Source: a virus. From it: 53,338 nt of DNA. The translations under genes were made by a program, and so were the position numbers. Below the pieces are notes generated by a model that saw only the letters and a program-made list of their open reading frames with translations, did no database searches and had not been told where the DNA came from. Below are positions 17,618 through 25,998 of the stretch, piece after piece. The stretch spans positions 1 through 53,338 of IMG/VR virus record IMGVR_UViG_3300031857_014661; one strand, written 5' to 3'. Numbering within the stretch: the first letter of the stretch is position 1; every line of letters begins with the position of its first letter.

Positions 17618-17995
17618 TTATTTATTAAGTTTATATCCGCCTGAACCTTCGTCTGATATGTCTTTTTTAAGTAAGTCTTGAATTAATGCGTCATCAATAT
17701 CTGACATTGAGAAATTTTCTTCATTGTTTTTTTGTTGTGACTTTTCCCAAACAGTCGACTGTAGTTTTGATAATGTTAATTTTTTCTCAACAGTATCATT
17801 AATTATTTTTTGTTGTTCTTTAATAATTGGTCCAATGATTGCCATGTCTGAAGAATCCTTCATTAAAGCCAACATTTTGTTTTGAATTCTTAATGCGGTT
17901 GCTCTTTGTTCAACAAGCTCATTATATATTTCCTGCATTAATGATAATACAGATTCTTTATTTAATGATATTTCTTTTTTCTTCGGTCTAGACAT
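17618..17995 (-). CDS. Small helical protein, first gene of the baseplate run
   Basis: The 125-residue protein is helical and charged: a basic start SRPKKKEISLNK, a long central helix, then an acidic C-terminus and a Gly-rich tip (DEGSGGYKLNK). No family is recognised. Its ATG lies only three bases after a TATTTATA motif, making it the first gene of the tail/baseplate operon that runs to 13675 or beyond. Confidence 0.65.
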   Translation of the reverse strand: MSRPKKKEISLNKESVLSLMQEIYNELVEQRATALRIQNKMLALMKDSSDMAIIGPIIKEQQKIINDTVEKKLTLSKLQSTVWEKSQQKNNEENFSMSDIDDALIQDLLKKDISDEGSGGYKLNK

Positions 17996-17998
17996 ACT

Positions 17999-18006
17999 TA
18001 TAAATA
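17999..18006 (-). promoter_or_regulatory. TATTTATA motif heading the baseplate operon
   Basis: On the minus strand TATTTATA, then AGT, then the ATG at 17995: a three-base gap, the shortest in the set. Transcription starting some 7-10 bases past a -10-like element here would give a leaderless mRNA. It lies in the 25-base gap after the late sigma gene. Confidence 0.5.
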
Positions 18007-18020
18007 TTTAACAACGGATT

Positions 18021-18776
18021 TTATCTGTTATCAATACTTTTAACAAAATCAAAATATAGTTTTTTGTATTTTTTCATACTTAATCTAATTTCTTTTGTTG
18101 AAAGGTTTGTCATTTCACGAATTGACATTAAAACCAAATTTTTGTTAAATTTTTTGTTATCATTACCAACAAAAATTGAATCATAATTTTCAAATAATTC
18201 TAACAAAGCATAACCTAATTTAACCTCATTTTCGTTTAATGATGATACGTCAATGAACGTTTTTAGTTGAGCGATATAATCTATTATTATTTTATCAGTT
18301 TCAATTATGTCATCTTCAATGTAATACACCAAATCAGGTCTTTCTTCTAAACTAGATGAAATATCTTCATAAGATACTTTTCTATTGGTATCCTTTTGGT
18401 CTTTTATAATTTGACCCATCAAATAATTTTTACAAATCGTACCAAAATAAGAATATGCTTTTTTGTTCTTATCTGGTTTGAACTTGTCTGATTTTGTAAT
18501 TAAAAAAGAATGGGTGTCATTTAATATTTCATCAAATGACATGTCCTTTCTATATAATTTGTATCTTCTAATTATAGAAGAAACCATTTTTTCTATTGGT
18601 TTTTTAAGAAACTCATTATAAATTTCGTTTCTTTCTTTCATAGTTTCAGCTTCCAAAAACATAACAACCGCAGTCTCTTCTCTTACGTCAAAATAATTAT
18701 TTGACTTAATTTTTTTACTGCGTTTTGAGTCTGCGGATTCAGTGTTCCCGCTTGGAATTGTTTCGGAAACTATCAT
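18021..18776 (-). CDS. 55: Late-transcription sigma factor (gp55-like)
   Basis: This protein redirects host RNA polymerase to phage late promoters. The 251 residues contain a sigma region 2-like block: MSFDEILNDTHSFLI, then KFKPDKNKKAYSYFGTICKNYL, then MGQIIKDQKDTNRK (about residues 78-125). T4 gp55 shows the same SYF-TI pattern. A C-terminal helical part (about 170-250) contains SIREMTNLSTKEIRLSMKKYKK, which resembles a small helix-turn-helix. It is the last gene of the long minus run and shares one base with the upstream glycosyltransferase gene. The promoter that reads it therefore also reads the sugar genes, unless there is an internal start. Confidence 0.85.
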   Translation of the reverse strand: MIVSETIPSGNTESADSKRSKKIKSNNYFDVREETAVVMFLEAETMKERNEIYNEFLKKPIEKMVSSIIRRYKLYRKDMSFDEILNDTHSFLITKSDKFKPDKNKKAYSYFGTICKNYLMGQIIKDQKDTNRKVSYEDISSSLEERPDLVYYIEDDIIETDKIIIDYIAQLKTFIDVSSLNENEVKLGYALLELFENYDSIFVGNDNKKFNKNLVLMSIREMTNLSTKEIRLSMKKYKKLYFDFVKSIDNR

Positions 18777-19585
18777 TAATTAGTGGTTTCTTCGTATTTT
18801 ATGTCACGGTCATTTGTAAAAAAATATTCTTTTTTTGCTGTATCAATCCAAAACTTAACCTCGTTGTCGGTCAAAACATTTTTTCCGTTTTTATATCCCC
18901 AAAAAATTGATGATTCTCTCATGTTAGCATGTTTGTATCCCAATCTTGGAATAGTCATTATTCTTGCTGAGTTATATGTCAATCTTAATAAAAATTCATA
19001 AACAAATGTTAGTTTCATTGATTTTTTAAAACCACCAAAATTATCCAAAATTGATTTTTTAACAACCATTCCACTTGTTTGGAAATTTTGATATTGATTT
19101 AACAATTCATTAGTTAGAATACCAATTTCAGTGTTGAATGAAGCCGCAAATGTTGCTTCATTTGTGTATCCCGCGAATACATCTGTTTCATCAACATCAA
19201 CAACGATTGGTAAAAATCCATCACACTCAGGGTGGTATTTAATATAATCATTCACATTTTTAAACCATATAAACGAATATTCATCATCGTGTTCAAAGAA
19301 ACTAACCCATGTTGATGATGCGTTTTTGACACCAAGATTAACTTGTGATGCGTAATCAGTATGTTCTGATGTGTTTAATACTTTAACAACATTTAAATCA
19401 CCAAAATCAAATGAATTTAATTTAGTACATAATGATTCTTCATCCGAATGAACAATAATAAGTTCATTAATTGAAACTTGTTGTTTTTTTATTGAGTCAA
19501 TCGCTTTTTCAAAAAGAATGTCAAAATCTTTTCCAAATGATGATGCGATTGGTAATATAACTGAAATATCTACTTTATTTTCCAT
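18776..19585 (-). CDS. Glycosyltransferase family 2-type (GT-A)
   Basis: This enzyme would transfer sugars from nucleotide-sugar donors. The N-terminus VDISVILPIASSFGKDF (about 4-20) and LIIVHSDEES are the usual GT2 start. The acidic metal-binding motif is FFEHDDEYSF (near 95-104). YKHANMRESSIFWG lies in the C-terminal part. The length of 269 residues is normal for a single-domain GT2. It lies two bases from the next upstream gene and abuts gp55. The acceptor is unknown. Confidence 0.8.
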   Translation of the reverse strand: MENKVDISVILPIASSFGKDFDILFEKAIDSIKKQQVSINELIIVHSDEESLCTKLNSFDFGDLNVVKVLNTSEHTDYASQVNLGVKNASSTWVSFFEHDDEYSFIWFKNVNDYIKYHPECDGFLPIVVDVDETDVFAGYTNEATFAASFNTEIGILTNELLNQYQNFQTSGMVVKKSILDNFGGFKKSMKLTFVYEFLLRLTYNSARIMTIPRLGYKHANMRESSIFWGYKNGKNVLTDNEVKFWIDTAKKEYFFTNDRDIKYEETTN

Positions 19586-19587
19586 AA

Positions 19588-20643
19588 TTAATTTGTTTTT
19601 AATTTTTCTAATTGAGAATTAAAATTACTTAATCTCGTGTTTATATATGATGAAAAACGTTCTAAAACTTTTGATTTGAAATCATCAGTATTTGTAAATT
19701 TTTCAGCTGTTTCATAACCTGATTCGTAAAGTTTTTCTGAAATGTTATCCTCAAGCCAGTTTTGTGTAAATTCCGCTAATATATCAACCATGTTTATTGT
19801 ATCATTTGTCCAAATACCATTGTGTTCATTCATCCAATCAGGTTTTAAATTAGGTATTTTTCCAATCACAGGTGTACCTGTTTTCATTGATTCTAATGGA
19901 TATGTCCCAAGACCTGAAATGTCATCAACCCATATAGACACAAAAGAGTCTTTTAGTATTGTTGCAAATTCTAATTCACTCAAACCTCTCATATCTCTAA
20001 AAGTAATCCATCTAAATTGTGGGTATTTTAAATAAAAAGTTTTAATCAACTTCATAGTGTCCCTTTGGTCTCTTGTGTGAACAGACACTATTGGTTTTGA
20101 CGGTATTGGTTTTCTTTCGAATGAATTTGAAATTGTTGGTTCAATAACATCAAATGAAACATTTTTCATTATTTTTTCCAAATATTTTTTTTGTTCTTCG
20201 CTAGTTGTGATACACTTTAAAAATCCGTATTGTGACCAAGATGTACCGGGACTTAATGTTTCCATTATGTAATCATATGATTGACATAATACAATCTTAC
20301 CACATGGAAATTTTGAAACTTGTTCCATTACGTGTCCATATAATTCAGGAATTATCATAAAATCTTCAGGTGAAATTTCTAAGTTTTGTCCCTCAATTGG
20401 TTTGTGTGGTAATGACATGTATTTTTCATCTAACCAAGATGAAACACCTTTATAGTCAGTTTGTTCATGCATAATAATTGCGTTGTAACCATTTTCAAAT
20501 AAATGGTAAGCCATTTCATAAATTACTCTAATAGAAGCTTTGGCGTTACCTTTAGTATCTTGAACTAAAAAATATATTCTTGATTTTTTTTCTTCCAAAT
20601 TACTAATTGATAATTCTAATTTTGTTATAAGTTCTGTGTTCAT
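19588..20643 (-). CDS. Glycosyltransferase, GT-B fold
   Basis: The 351 residues follow a GT-B layout. An N-terminal domain has RIYFLVQDTKGNAKASIRVIYEMAYHL. The C-terminal domain has IVSVHTRDQRDTMKLIKTFY and a donor-site pattern GLGTYPLESMKTGTPVIGKI, in which the E of PLESM matches the conserved Glu of GT4-like enzymes. It overlaps the upstream 88-residue gene by four bases (ATGA). Substrate unknown. Confidence 0.75.
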   Translation of the reverse strand: MNTELITKLELSISNLEEKKSRIYFLVQDTKGNAKASIRVIYEMAYHLFENGYNAIIMHEQTDYKGVSSWLDEKYMSLPHKPIEGQNLEISPEDFMIIPELYGHVMEQVSKFPCGKIVLCQSYDYIMETLSPGTSWSQYGFLKCITTSEEQKKYLEKIMKNVSFDVIEPTISNSFERKPIPSKPIVSVHTRDQRDTMKLIKTFYLKYPQFRWITFRDMRGLSELEFATILKDSFVSIWVDDISGLGTYPLESMKTGTPVIGKIPNLKPDWMNEHNGIWTNDTINMVDILAEFTQNWLEDNISEKLYESGYETAEKFTNTDDFKSKVLERFSSYINTRLSNFNSQLEKLKTN

Positions 20644-20906
20644 AATGTTTGTAATATTTCGTATCTTAATAATGTATTAAAAGCAATTTTAAAGGGAATA
20701 GTTAAATCATTACTACCTTTTAAACCCATCTTTTCATCAATTTCACCCGACTCTGAAAGAACAACATCTAACATTGTTTTAATAAGTTCAAATTTAACGA
20801 TACTAACATTTTGTTCAGTATCACCAGTGTCGGTTTGTTTTATAGAAATTAAATTCTCAATTTTATCAAAATCAATGTGATATGTTTCTCCAAATATATT
20901 AAGCAT
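20640..20906 (-). CDS. Hypothetical protein within the glycosylation operon
   Basis: The 88-residue protein is acidic, with MLNIFGETYHIDFDKIENLI at the N-terminus and a helical C-terminal half. No family is recognised. It overlaps both neighbours (4 and 8 bases), so it is clearly translated in the operon. Confidence 0.6.
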   Translation of the reverse strand: MLNIFGETYHIDFDKIENLISIKQTDTGDTEQNVSIVKFELIKTMLDVVLSESGEIDEKMGLKGSNDLTIPFKIAFNTLLRYEILQTL

Positions 20907-21510
20907 GTTTTAATTTTAATTGATTATATACCGAAGTAAAACCTTCAATAGAATCAATTGAATAATCAGACTCATAGTTTTGGTTATAATCCGTGTTTAT
21001 TTTAATTGATGTTTTGTTTTTTGGTTTAATTTCAAGTAAATCTGGGTTTGCTGTAACTATAACATCAAATTTAGACCATATTTTTTTGATGGTTTTTTTA
21101 TTGTAAAATTGTATGTTGTCTACTTCCATACCATATTTTGAGTAAAAAAATAATGATGCTGGTTTTATTTTTGCCACACCCATTCCTATAACACTTAATT
21201 TGTCTCTTTTAGATAAAACATTTTTTTGAATTTCAGAAAAAGTGTTAAATGTATTTGCCGACATTGATGGTGAGTGACCAAAAATATTCATTGGGAAATC
21301 CAAGTATAAAAAATTAATATAGTCACTTTCAGATGGGAATAAAAAATGTTCTGAAAATTTGTGTGAAGTAATTGGTTCAATTATTTTATACTCAAACTCT
21401 TCTTCACCTTCTTCAGAAACATAGTCCTCAATAAAAAACTTTTCATAAGTAGCTTTCATTTTAGAGATTGTGTCTCTTAAAACTTCATCGGTATCAAAAG
21501 CGAACTTCAT
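20899..21510 (-). CDS. HAD-like protein (tentative)
   Basis: The N-terminus FAFDTDEVLRDT has the DxDx(T/V) pattern of HAD phosphatase motif I, with D6 and D8. KFDVIVTANPDLLEIKP further on could hold the motif II Thr/Ser and motif III Lys. Phage HAD proteins that begin DIDGVLRD are similar. The 203 residues overlap PhoH upstream by 17 bases and the 88-residue gene downstream by 8. It may be a phosphatase or 5'-nucleotidase in nucleotide or sugar metabolism. The fold call is moderate and the substrate unknown. Confidence 0.5.
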   Translation of the reverse strand: MKFAFDTDEVLRDTISKMKATYEKFFIEDYVSEEGEEEFEYKIIEPITSHKFSEHFLFPSESDYINFLYLDFPMNIFGHSPSMSANTFNTFSEIQKNVLSKRDKLSVIGMGVAKIKPASLFFYSKYGMEVDNIQFYNKKTIKKIWSKFDVIVTANPDLLEIKPKNKTSIKINTDYNQNYESDYSIDSIEGFTSVYNQLKLKHA

Positions 21511-22240
21511 CTTCGTATTTTTTTAATATTTTTGTAATTATCGCATTTCTAACAATGTCAGAATCTTTAAATGTAAAAGTTCCTATATCATCAATGTTTT
21601 TAAACTTTTCTAAAGCGTCCCATAGTCCTGAATGTGTTTTGTCCTTATATCGGTCAGTTTGTTCTAAATCACCAGATATAAAAAATTTACTGTTAAAACC
21701 AATTCTTGTTAAAAGAAGTTTCATTTGTTTTGGTGTACAGTTTTGTGCTTCTTCAAAAATAAGAATTGAGTTATCAATGTTCATACCTCTCATATAAGCC
21801 AAGGCGAAAACTTCAATAATTTCCATATTTTTTAATTTTTCCCTAACATCTTTTCCAATAATTTTATTTAAAAGATAGTAAGACGGAAAAATATACGGGT
21901 CTAATTTTTCTTCAACATTCCCAGGTAGTGAACCAAGTTTTTCCTCGGCTTCAACTGCGGGTCTTACAATAATTAATTTTTCGTAAGAATTGTTGGGGTC
22001 GGCTAATAAATCAATTGCGGCTTTCATTGCAATATATGATTTACCTACACCTGCAGGACCTGAACAAATTGTTATCTGATTGTTTTGTAATATTTCATAA
22101 TACTCTTTTTGACTATCTGATAAAAATTTATCTTTTGTTTTTTTCTTAATCAAAGTACCGATAATTTCTTTTTTTGATTTGTGTTGTTGGTTTGAGTCTT
22201 CTACAGATACTGTAGGGGTTCTTCTAGGTTTTTTATCCAT
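21494..22240 (-). CDS. phoH: PhoH-like ATPase
   Basis: PhoH-family P-loop ATPase/RNA helicase-like protein, common in large marine phages. The 248 residues show Walker A GPAGVGKSY (near 60-68), Walker B ILIFEEAQNC (about 157-166), MKLLLTRIGFNSKFFISGD and the conserved GDLEQTDR. The basic N-terminus (about 40 residues) is extra. It starts 30 bases downstream of the WbqC-like gene, one of only two larger gaps in the long operon. The biological role of phage PhoH is unsettled; phosphate stress or RNA metabolism have been proposed. Confidence 0.93.
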   Translation of the reverse strand: MDKKPRRTPTVSVEDSNQQHKSKKEIIGTLIKKKTKDKFLSDSQKEYYEILQNNQITICSGPAGVGKSYIAMKAAIDLLADPNNSYEKLIIVRPAVEAEEKLGSLPGNVEEKLDPYIFPSYYLLNKIIGKDVREKLKNMEIIEVFALAYMRGMNIDNSILIFEEAQNCTPKQMKLLLTRIGFNSKFFISGDLEQTDRYKDKTHSGLWDALEKFKNIDDIGTFTFKDSDIVRNAIITKILKKYEDEVRF

Positions 22241-22270
22241 TATATATAAAGTATTATTTTTTTTTAAAAA

Positions 22271-22837
22271 TTAAAGTTGTTTTTTTAATACCTCAACTAT
22301 TGGTATCATATCTTCTTTATTTGTTGACTGAAAAATTACATTAATGTTTCTATCTTCAAATAATTTAATGTCCATGTATTTTTTTCCACTACTTCCCGCA
22401 ACATATTCAGTTGCGCCATGTTTAACACAGATATCAAGTAACCTTTCCGTTGATTTTAAATCAGTCGGGTAATCAAACACAATTTCAGTTTTAATATCTA
22501 ACATATTACAAACTTTTTTTATAATTTTAGAATTTGTTTCTGATAAATTTTCAGTAATACAATCATCAAACATGTCTAAAACTTCTTTATAGTCTTTAAG
22601 ATTGTTTTTAATTTTTAACCAATCTTTAACATGATTAACATATTTTTTATTTATAATTGGTTCTAATCCTCTATTGGTACTTAAGGTATACCACTTGTCT
22701 TCAATATTAAATCTATTTTGAAAATTGTTTTTTTCAAATTGGCAATTTTGTAAAATAACAAATTTATCAACAATTTCAATTTTTTTGAAAAATGGTAACC
22801 AAGGCATAAAATTAGGTTGGTGTATAGATATTTTCAT
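22271..22837 (-). CDS. WbqC-like protein
   Basis: The start MKISIHQPNFMPWLPFFKKI followed by DKFVILQNCQFEKNNFQNRFNI matches the WbqC family. Family members begin with HQP-x-PW and have a conserved N-R pair, and are encoded in O-antigen and capsule clusters. The length of 188 residues is somewhat short for the family. The biochemical role of WbqC proteins is not well defined; a part in modified amino-sugar synthesis has been suggested. It sits among glycosyltransferase and methyltransferase genes, as in bacterial clusters. Confidence 0.85.
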   Translation of the reverse strand: MKISIHQPNFMPWLPFFKKIEIVDKFVILQNCQFEKNNFQNRFNIEDKWYTLSTNRGLEPIINKKYVNHVKDWLKIKNNLKDYKEVLDMFDDCITENLSETNSKIIKKVCNMLDIKTEIVFDYPTDLKSTERLLDICVKHGATEYVAGSSGKKYMDIKLFEDRNINVIFQSTNKEDMIPIVEVLKKQL

Positions 22838-22838
22838 A

Positions 22839-23318
22839 TTATTCTACAATTGCCCAATAATCACACTCAGAATAAAACGTTATTTTTTTGTTTGTTTTTT
22901 CAGAGAATTCAGTCGCTAAATTTTTTTCAGATACTCTGTATGTATCATGAAAAACCCAAGTAATATTTTCATTAAATAAATTTAAATTATTTAATAATCC
23001 AACACGATTTCCTTCGCCTAATGGACCATCAACAAAAATAACTTGATAATCATTATCTAATTCTTTAGATAATATTTCATTGTCATACCAATCATTTTTT
23101 ATTGGTGCATAAATGTACCTATTTTTAAAAATGTTTAACCATTCTAAATCTTCTTCAACTGTTGTTAAATTAAAGTAATTAGAAAAAACATTTGTTGATA
23201 CTTTACCTCCACCAAATTCTAACATTTTAGTTCCTTTAGGAAATTTATTAATTAAAAAATCGTATAAACATTTTTCAATTCCTGAACCGCCCCAATTTAT
23301 ATCATTTAATTCAATCAT
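22839..23318 (-). CDS. Class I methyltransferase-like protein
   Basis: The 159 residues show a Rossmann-type start KMLEFGGGKVSTNVF (SAM-binding motif I, about 36-50). An acidic end of strand 2 follows at TTVEEDLEW, then QVIFVDGPLGEGNR (motif IV region, about 92-105) and a Trp/His-containing TWVFHDTYR. It resembles small sugar or capsule methyltransferases but could be another Rossmann-fold enzyme. It overlaps the upstream dehydrogenase by 8 bases. Confidence 0.65.
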   Translation of the reverse strand: MIELNDINWGGSGIEKCLYDFLINKFPKGTKMLEFGGGKVSTNVFSNYFNLTTVEEDLEWLNIFKNRYIYAPIKNDWYDNEILSKELDNDYQVIFVDGPLGEGNRVGLLNNLNLFNENITWVFHDTYRVSEKNLATEFSEKTNKKITFYSECDYWAIVE

Positions 23319-24093
23319 GTCTAATAATACTATTTTGTTTAATAACTGAATCTAAAACAATTGGTTGAATTTGGTTTTGAATAAACACGTCTCTAAGGGC
23401 TTTTGTGTCTTTAGGAAAACAAGCACCACCAAATCCAAATTTACCGTCATGTCCAGGAACATCCGTGTGCATTTTTTCAATTCTACCATCACTTAATACA
23501 CCATTCATAATACTATCCCAACTTAAATTAAGTTTATCGGATAATAATCTCATTTCATTAAAGAATGTTATTTTTGTTGAGAAAAAACAATTTAAAAAAT
23601 ACTTAATTAATTCTGATTCATTTGGGGTTGTTGTGACAGTATTAATACCTGGAAATCTTTGTGTGAATAATTCGTTAACTTTTAATGAAATTTCTAAATT
23701 GTTAGAACCAACAATAACACGATTAGATGTTATAAAATCAATGTCTGCGGTTCTGGCGGATAAAAATTCTGGACTATGAACAATTTTAACCGAATACAAC
23801 GATTCAATATTAGATGTTGTCCCTATTGGTACTGTTGATTTTAAAATAAAAATTGGATTTTTATTTTCTAACGAATTAAAAAAATCATGTATGTAGGTTA
23901 AATCTGCTGAGCCATTTGAAGATTCTGGCGTTGGCAAACAAACAAAAACAAAATCAGAATTTAAAACATCATCAAGAGTATGTGTACTTTTTTTAGGGTC
24001 AATATCATACCCTTTAGTTTCACAAAATAAAGAAAAACCGTGAAACACAGCTTTCCCCACAAATCCCATACCTACAATACCTACTTTATACAT
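23311..24093 (-). CDS. Short UDP-glucose/GDP-mannose-type dehydrogenase
   Basis: This would be an NAD-dependent 4-electron oxidation of a nucleotide sugar to its uronic acid. The 260 residues show the Rossmann start KVGIVGMGFVGKAV, VFVCLPTPES, the STVPIGTT motif, HSPEFLSARTA, STKITFFNEM, and the catalytic Cys in GFGGACFPKDTKAL. It ends soon after, so the C-terminal nucleotide-binding domain of ordinary UDP-glucose dehydrogenases (~400-450 residues) is missing. I chose the ATG at 24093, right before the Rossmann strand; the longer frame to 24138 has no support. It overlaps the upstream deacetylase stop by 8 bases. Confidence 0.85.
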   Translation of the reverse strand: MYKVGIVGMGFVGKAVFHGFSLFCETKGYDIDPKKSTHTLDDVLNSDFVFVCLPTPESSNGSADLTYIHDFFNSLENKNPIFILKSTVPIGTTSNIESLYSVKIVHSPEFLSARTADIDFITSNRVIVGSNNLEISLKVNELFTQRFPGINTVTTTPNESELIKYFLNCFFSTKITFFNEMRLLSDKLNLSWDSIMNGVLSDGRIEKMHTDVPGHDGKFGFGGACFPKDTKALRDVFIQNQIQPIVLDSVIKQNSIIRHD

Positions 24094-24652
24094 TTCCAAA
24101 CCATTTAACAAAATCTTCATACTCAAATTCTCTAGCATGAAGATACCATTTATTATGAATATCAGAAAAATTGTTATGTTCCATACTCAACCAACCGTCT
24201 TCAAATTTAACTAATTCAATTCCATGTTCATCACATATTTCTTCAGTATCTTTATTCCATTTATTAAATGGTGGAATAAATATTTTTGATTTAACTAAAC
24301 TAGCACTAATTAATATACTAATTTCTTGTACTGACTTTGGTAATAATCTATGGTCAACATGTATTAATCCATGTGCTGCTAATGTTGCTTTTGGGTGAAA
24401 CTCAGGCAATCCAGCCATGTCAACCTTATAGAAGTTTTTATAATCCGATAACGCGTTTAATATTCTTGGAAAAATTCTTTGTTTCTCAACATCATTCTTT
24501 TCATAACTCATGTCGTGAACTAATGGTGATACTCCGTACAATACAACACAGTCTGGAAATTTTTCAAACATAAATGTTGTCATTTTGTTTATCAAATCTA
24601 TATCAGCATTAATACAAACATCATCAAATCTAAAATATTTAATTTTTTTCAT
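24086..24652 (-). CDS. Polysaccharide deacetylase-like (NodB/CE4 type)
   Basis: The 188 residues show FRFDDVC near the start (catalytic base and metal Asp pair of the TFDD motif). AAHGLIHVDHR follows, giving the H-x3-H metal-binding pattern with an extra His. The third motif is KIFIPPFNKW, equivalent to the R/K-PP-Y/F motif. Such enzymes remove N- or O-acetyl groups from sugars. It is smaller than free-standing CE4 domains but complete in motifs. No signal peptide, so it probably acts in the cytoplasm on a glycan intermediate. Neighbours overlap on both sides. Confidence 0.75.
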   Translation of the reverse strand: MKKIKYFRFDDVCINADIDLINKMTTFMFEKFPDCVVLYGVSPLVHDMSYEKNDVEKQRIFPRILNALSDYKNFYKVDMAGLPEFHPKATLAAHGLIHVDHRLLPKSVQEISILISASLVKSKIFIPPFNKWNKDTEEICDEHGIELVKFEDGWLSMEHNNFSDIHNKWYLHAREFEYEDFVKWFGNV

Positions 24653-25229
24653 TTCTAACTAAATAAATTTCTTTATTGTCGTTTTGATAAACAACATCAT
24701 AATTTTTATTATTTTTTATAAATTCCTCAATTGCTAAAGGGACCTGACTAATGTTAGTTAATCTATTATAATCGTCAACACATATTACTTTACAATTTAA
24801 TTTATCCATCATATTTAAATCGTACAATACATTATCGGTATATTGTAATCCGTCAACAAATGAAAAAATTATTGGTTTGTATTTTAATAATTCATCAATA
24901 ACCGATGAATCATCAGATGATTTTTTAATTAATATTACTTTATCTGAAAATTGTTTAATTGCATTTTGAAAAAGAAAAAATGGATATGGTTTTCCGTAGG
25001 ACTCAGGCATACTACCCCAACCATCTTCAAATGGGTCAACAACGATTATTTTATAGTTTTTAACTGAGTTTAATAATTTAACAGTAGTTTCACCGTATCC
25101 CGCACCTATTTCAACGCAATAACCATCTTCAATATTAAGTAGGTTATTAAATACTTGTGTTAATCTATCATTATGTGGTAACTGTTTACCAGTTTCCAAT
25201 CCTTCTAAAACCGCTTTTTTATGATTCAT
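24639..25229 (-). CDS. SAM-dependent methyltransferase-like protein
   Basis: The 196 residues follow a class I methyltransferase: GYCVEIGAGYGETTV (motif I), YKIIVVDPFEDGW (end of strand 2), PIIFSFVDGLQYTDN (motif IV) and CKVICVDDYNRL. This resembles the Methyltransf_24 type found in capsule clusters. Two methyltransferase-like genes within the same run suggest methylated sugars in the product. Overlaps upstream (11 bases) and downstream (14 bases) genes. Confidence 0.72.
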   Translation of the reverse strand: MNHKKAVLEGLETGKQLPHNDRLTQVFNNLLNIEDGYCVEIGAGYGETTVKLLNSVKNYKIIVVDPFEDGWGSMPESYGKPYPFFLFQNAIKQFSDKVILIKKSSDDSSVIDELLKYKPIIFSFVDGLQYTDNVLYDLNMMDKLNCKVICVDDYNRLTNISQVPLAIEEFIKNNKNYDVVYQNDNKEIYLVRNEKN

Positions 25230-25998
25230 CTTTTAAAAATTGTAAAATTGGTTCAATTTGTTGTTTATTTTCATCATAAGGTCTTAATAAATTTGACTCT
25301 ATATATTTTAAATTTTTTAATTTTTCAATATCAATATTCCACCAACTTCTATCAATCCAATCATTATATATGTCAACATTTCTTACTATATGTTGAACAG
25401 GGACACTATTTTTTTCTATTAAAACTCTAATTAATGATTCATCCGAAAAACCATCCCTTGAATTAACAAGGCTTTCTTTTGAATCAAAAACTTTAAAATT
25501 TGAAATTTCTTTAACACTGTCTTCATAATTTAAATTATTAGGGTTAAATAATTGTTTAAATATTTTTCCTTCAGCTGTCATGTGGTGTGCGGGAAATTTA
25601 CCATAGTGGGGTGTGTTTTTATAAACCTCGGCACCAATACATAATAATTTATTTGGTTCTCTAAGATTAGTTTGATTGGTTAAATATTCTTTTTGCAATG
25701 GTATTGTATCCATATCAGTAATACAACAAATTTCATTATCATATTGTGATGCACATAGGTATCTTAATATTTTAGCATGGTTTCCTTCGGGAATACCATT
25801 AATTGGTTTATATATCTGTACGTCAATATCATAACTAATCATTTCTTTAACTAATTCATCTTCATATGTTCTATCGGTTAAAAAAGCTATTGTTATTTTT
25901 TTTTCAGGGAAAAACTTTTTATGGGATAAAATTTGAAGCTCCCAAAATCCTAAATAAGTACTATTTTCATTAGTACTTGTGACAATTCTATCAAACAT
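25219..25998 (-). CDS. Probable glycosyltransferase (GT-A fold)
   Basis: The 259 residues show a GT-A-like build: an N-terminal strand region FDRIVTSTNENSTYLGFWEL, KITIAFLTDR, then the metal-binding ICCITDMDTIPL (DxD, about residues 90-101). A C-terminal DGFSDESLIRVLIEK resembles the acceptor-side Asp-Glu region. No exact family is assigned. The 8-base overlap with the upstream CgeB-like gene supports a shared function. Confidence 0.6.
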   Translation of the reverse strand: MFDRIVTSTNENSTYLGFWELQILSHKKFFPEKKITIAFLTDRTYEDELVKEMISYDIDVQIYKPINGIPEGNHAKILRYLCASQYDNEICCITDMDTIPLQKEYLTNQTNLREPNKLLCIGAEVYKNTPHYGKFPAHHMTAEGKIFKQLFNPNNLNYEDSVKEISNFKVFDSKESLVNSRDGFSDESLIRVLIEKNSVPVQHIVRNVDIYNDWIDRSWWNIDIEKLKNLKYIESNLLRPYDENKQQIEPILQFLKDES

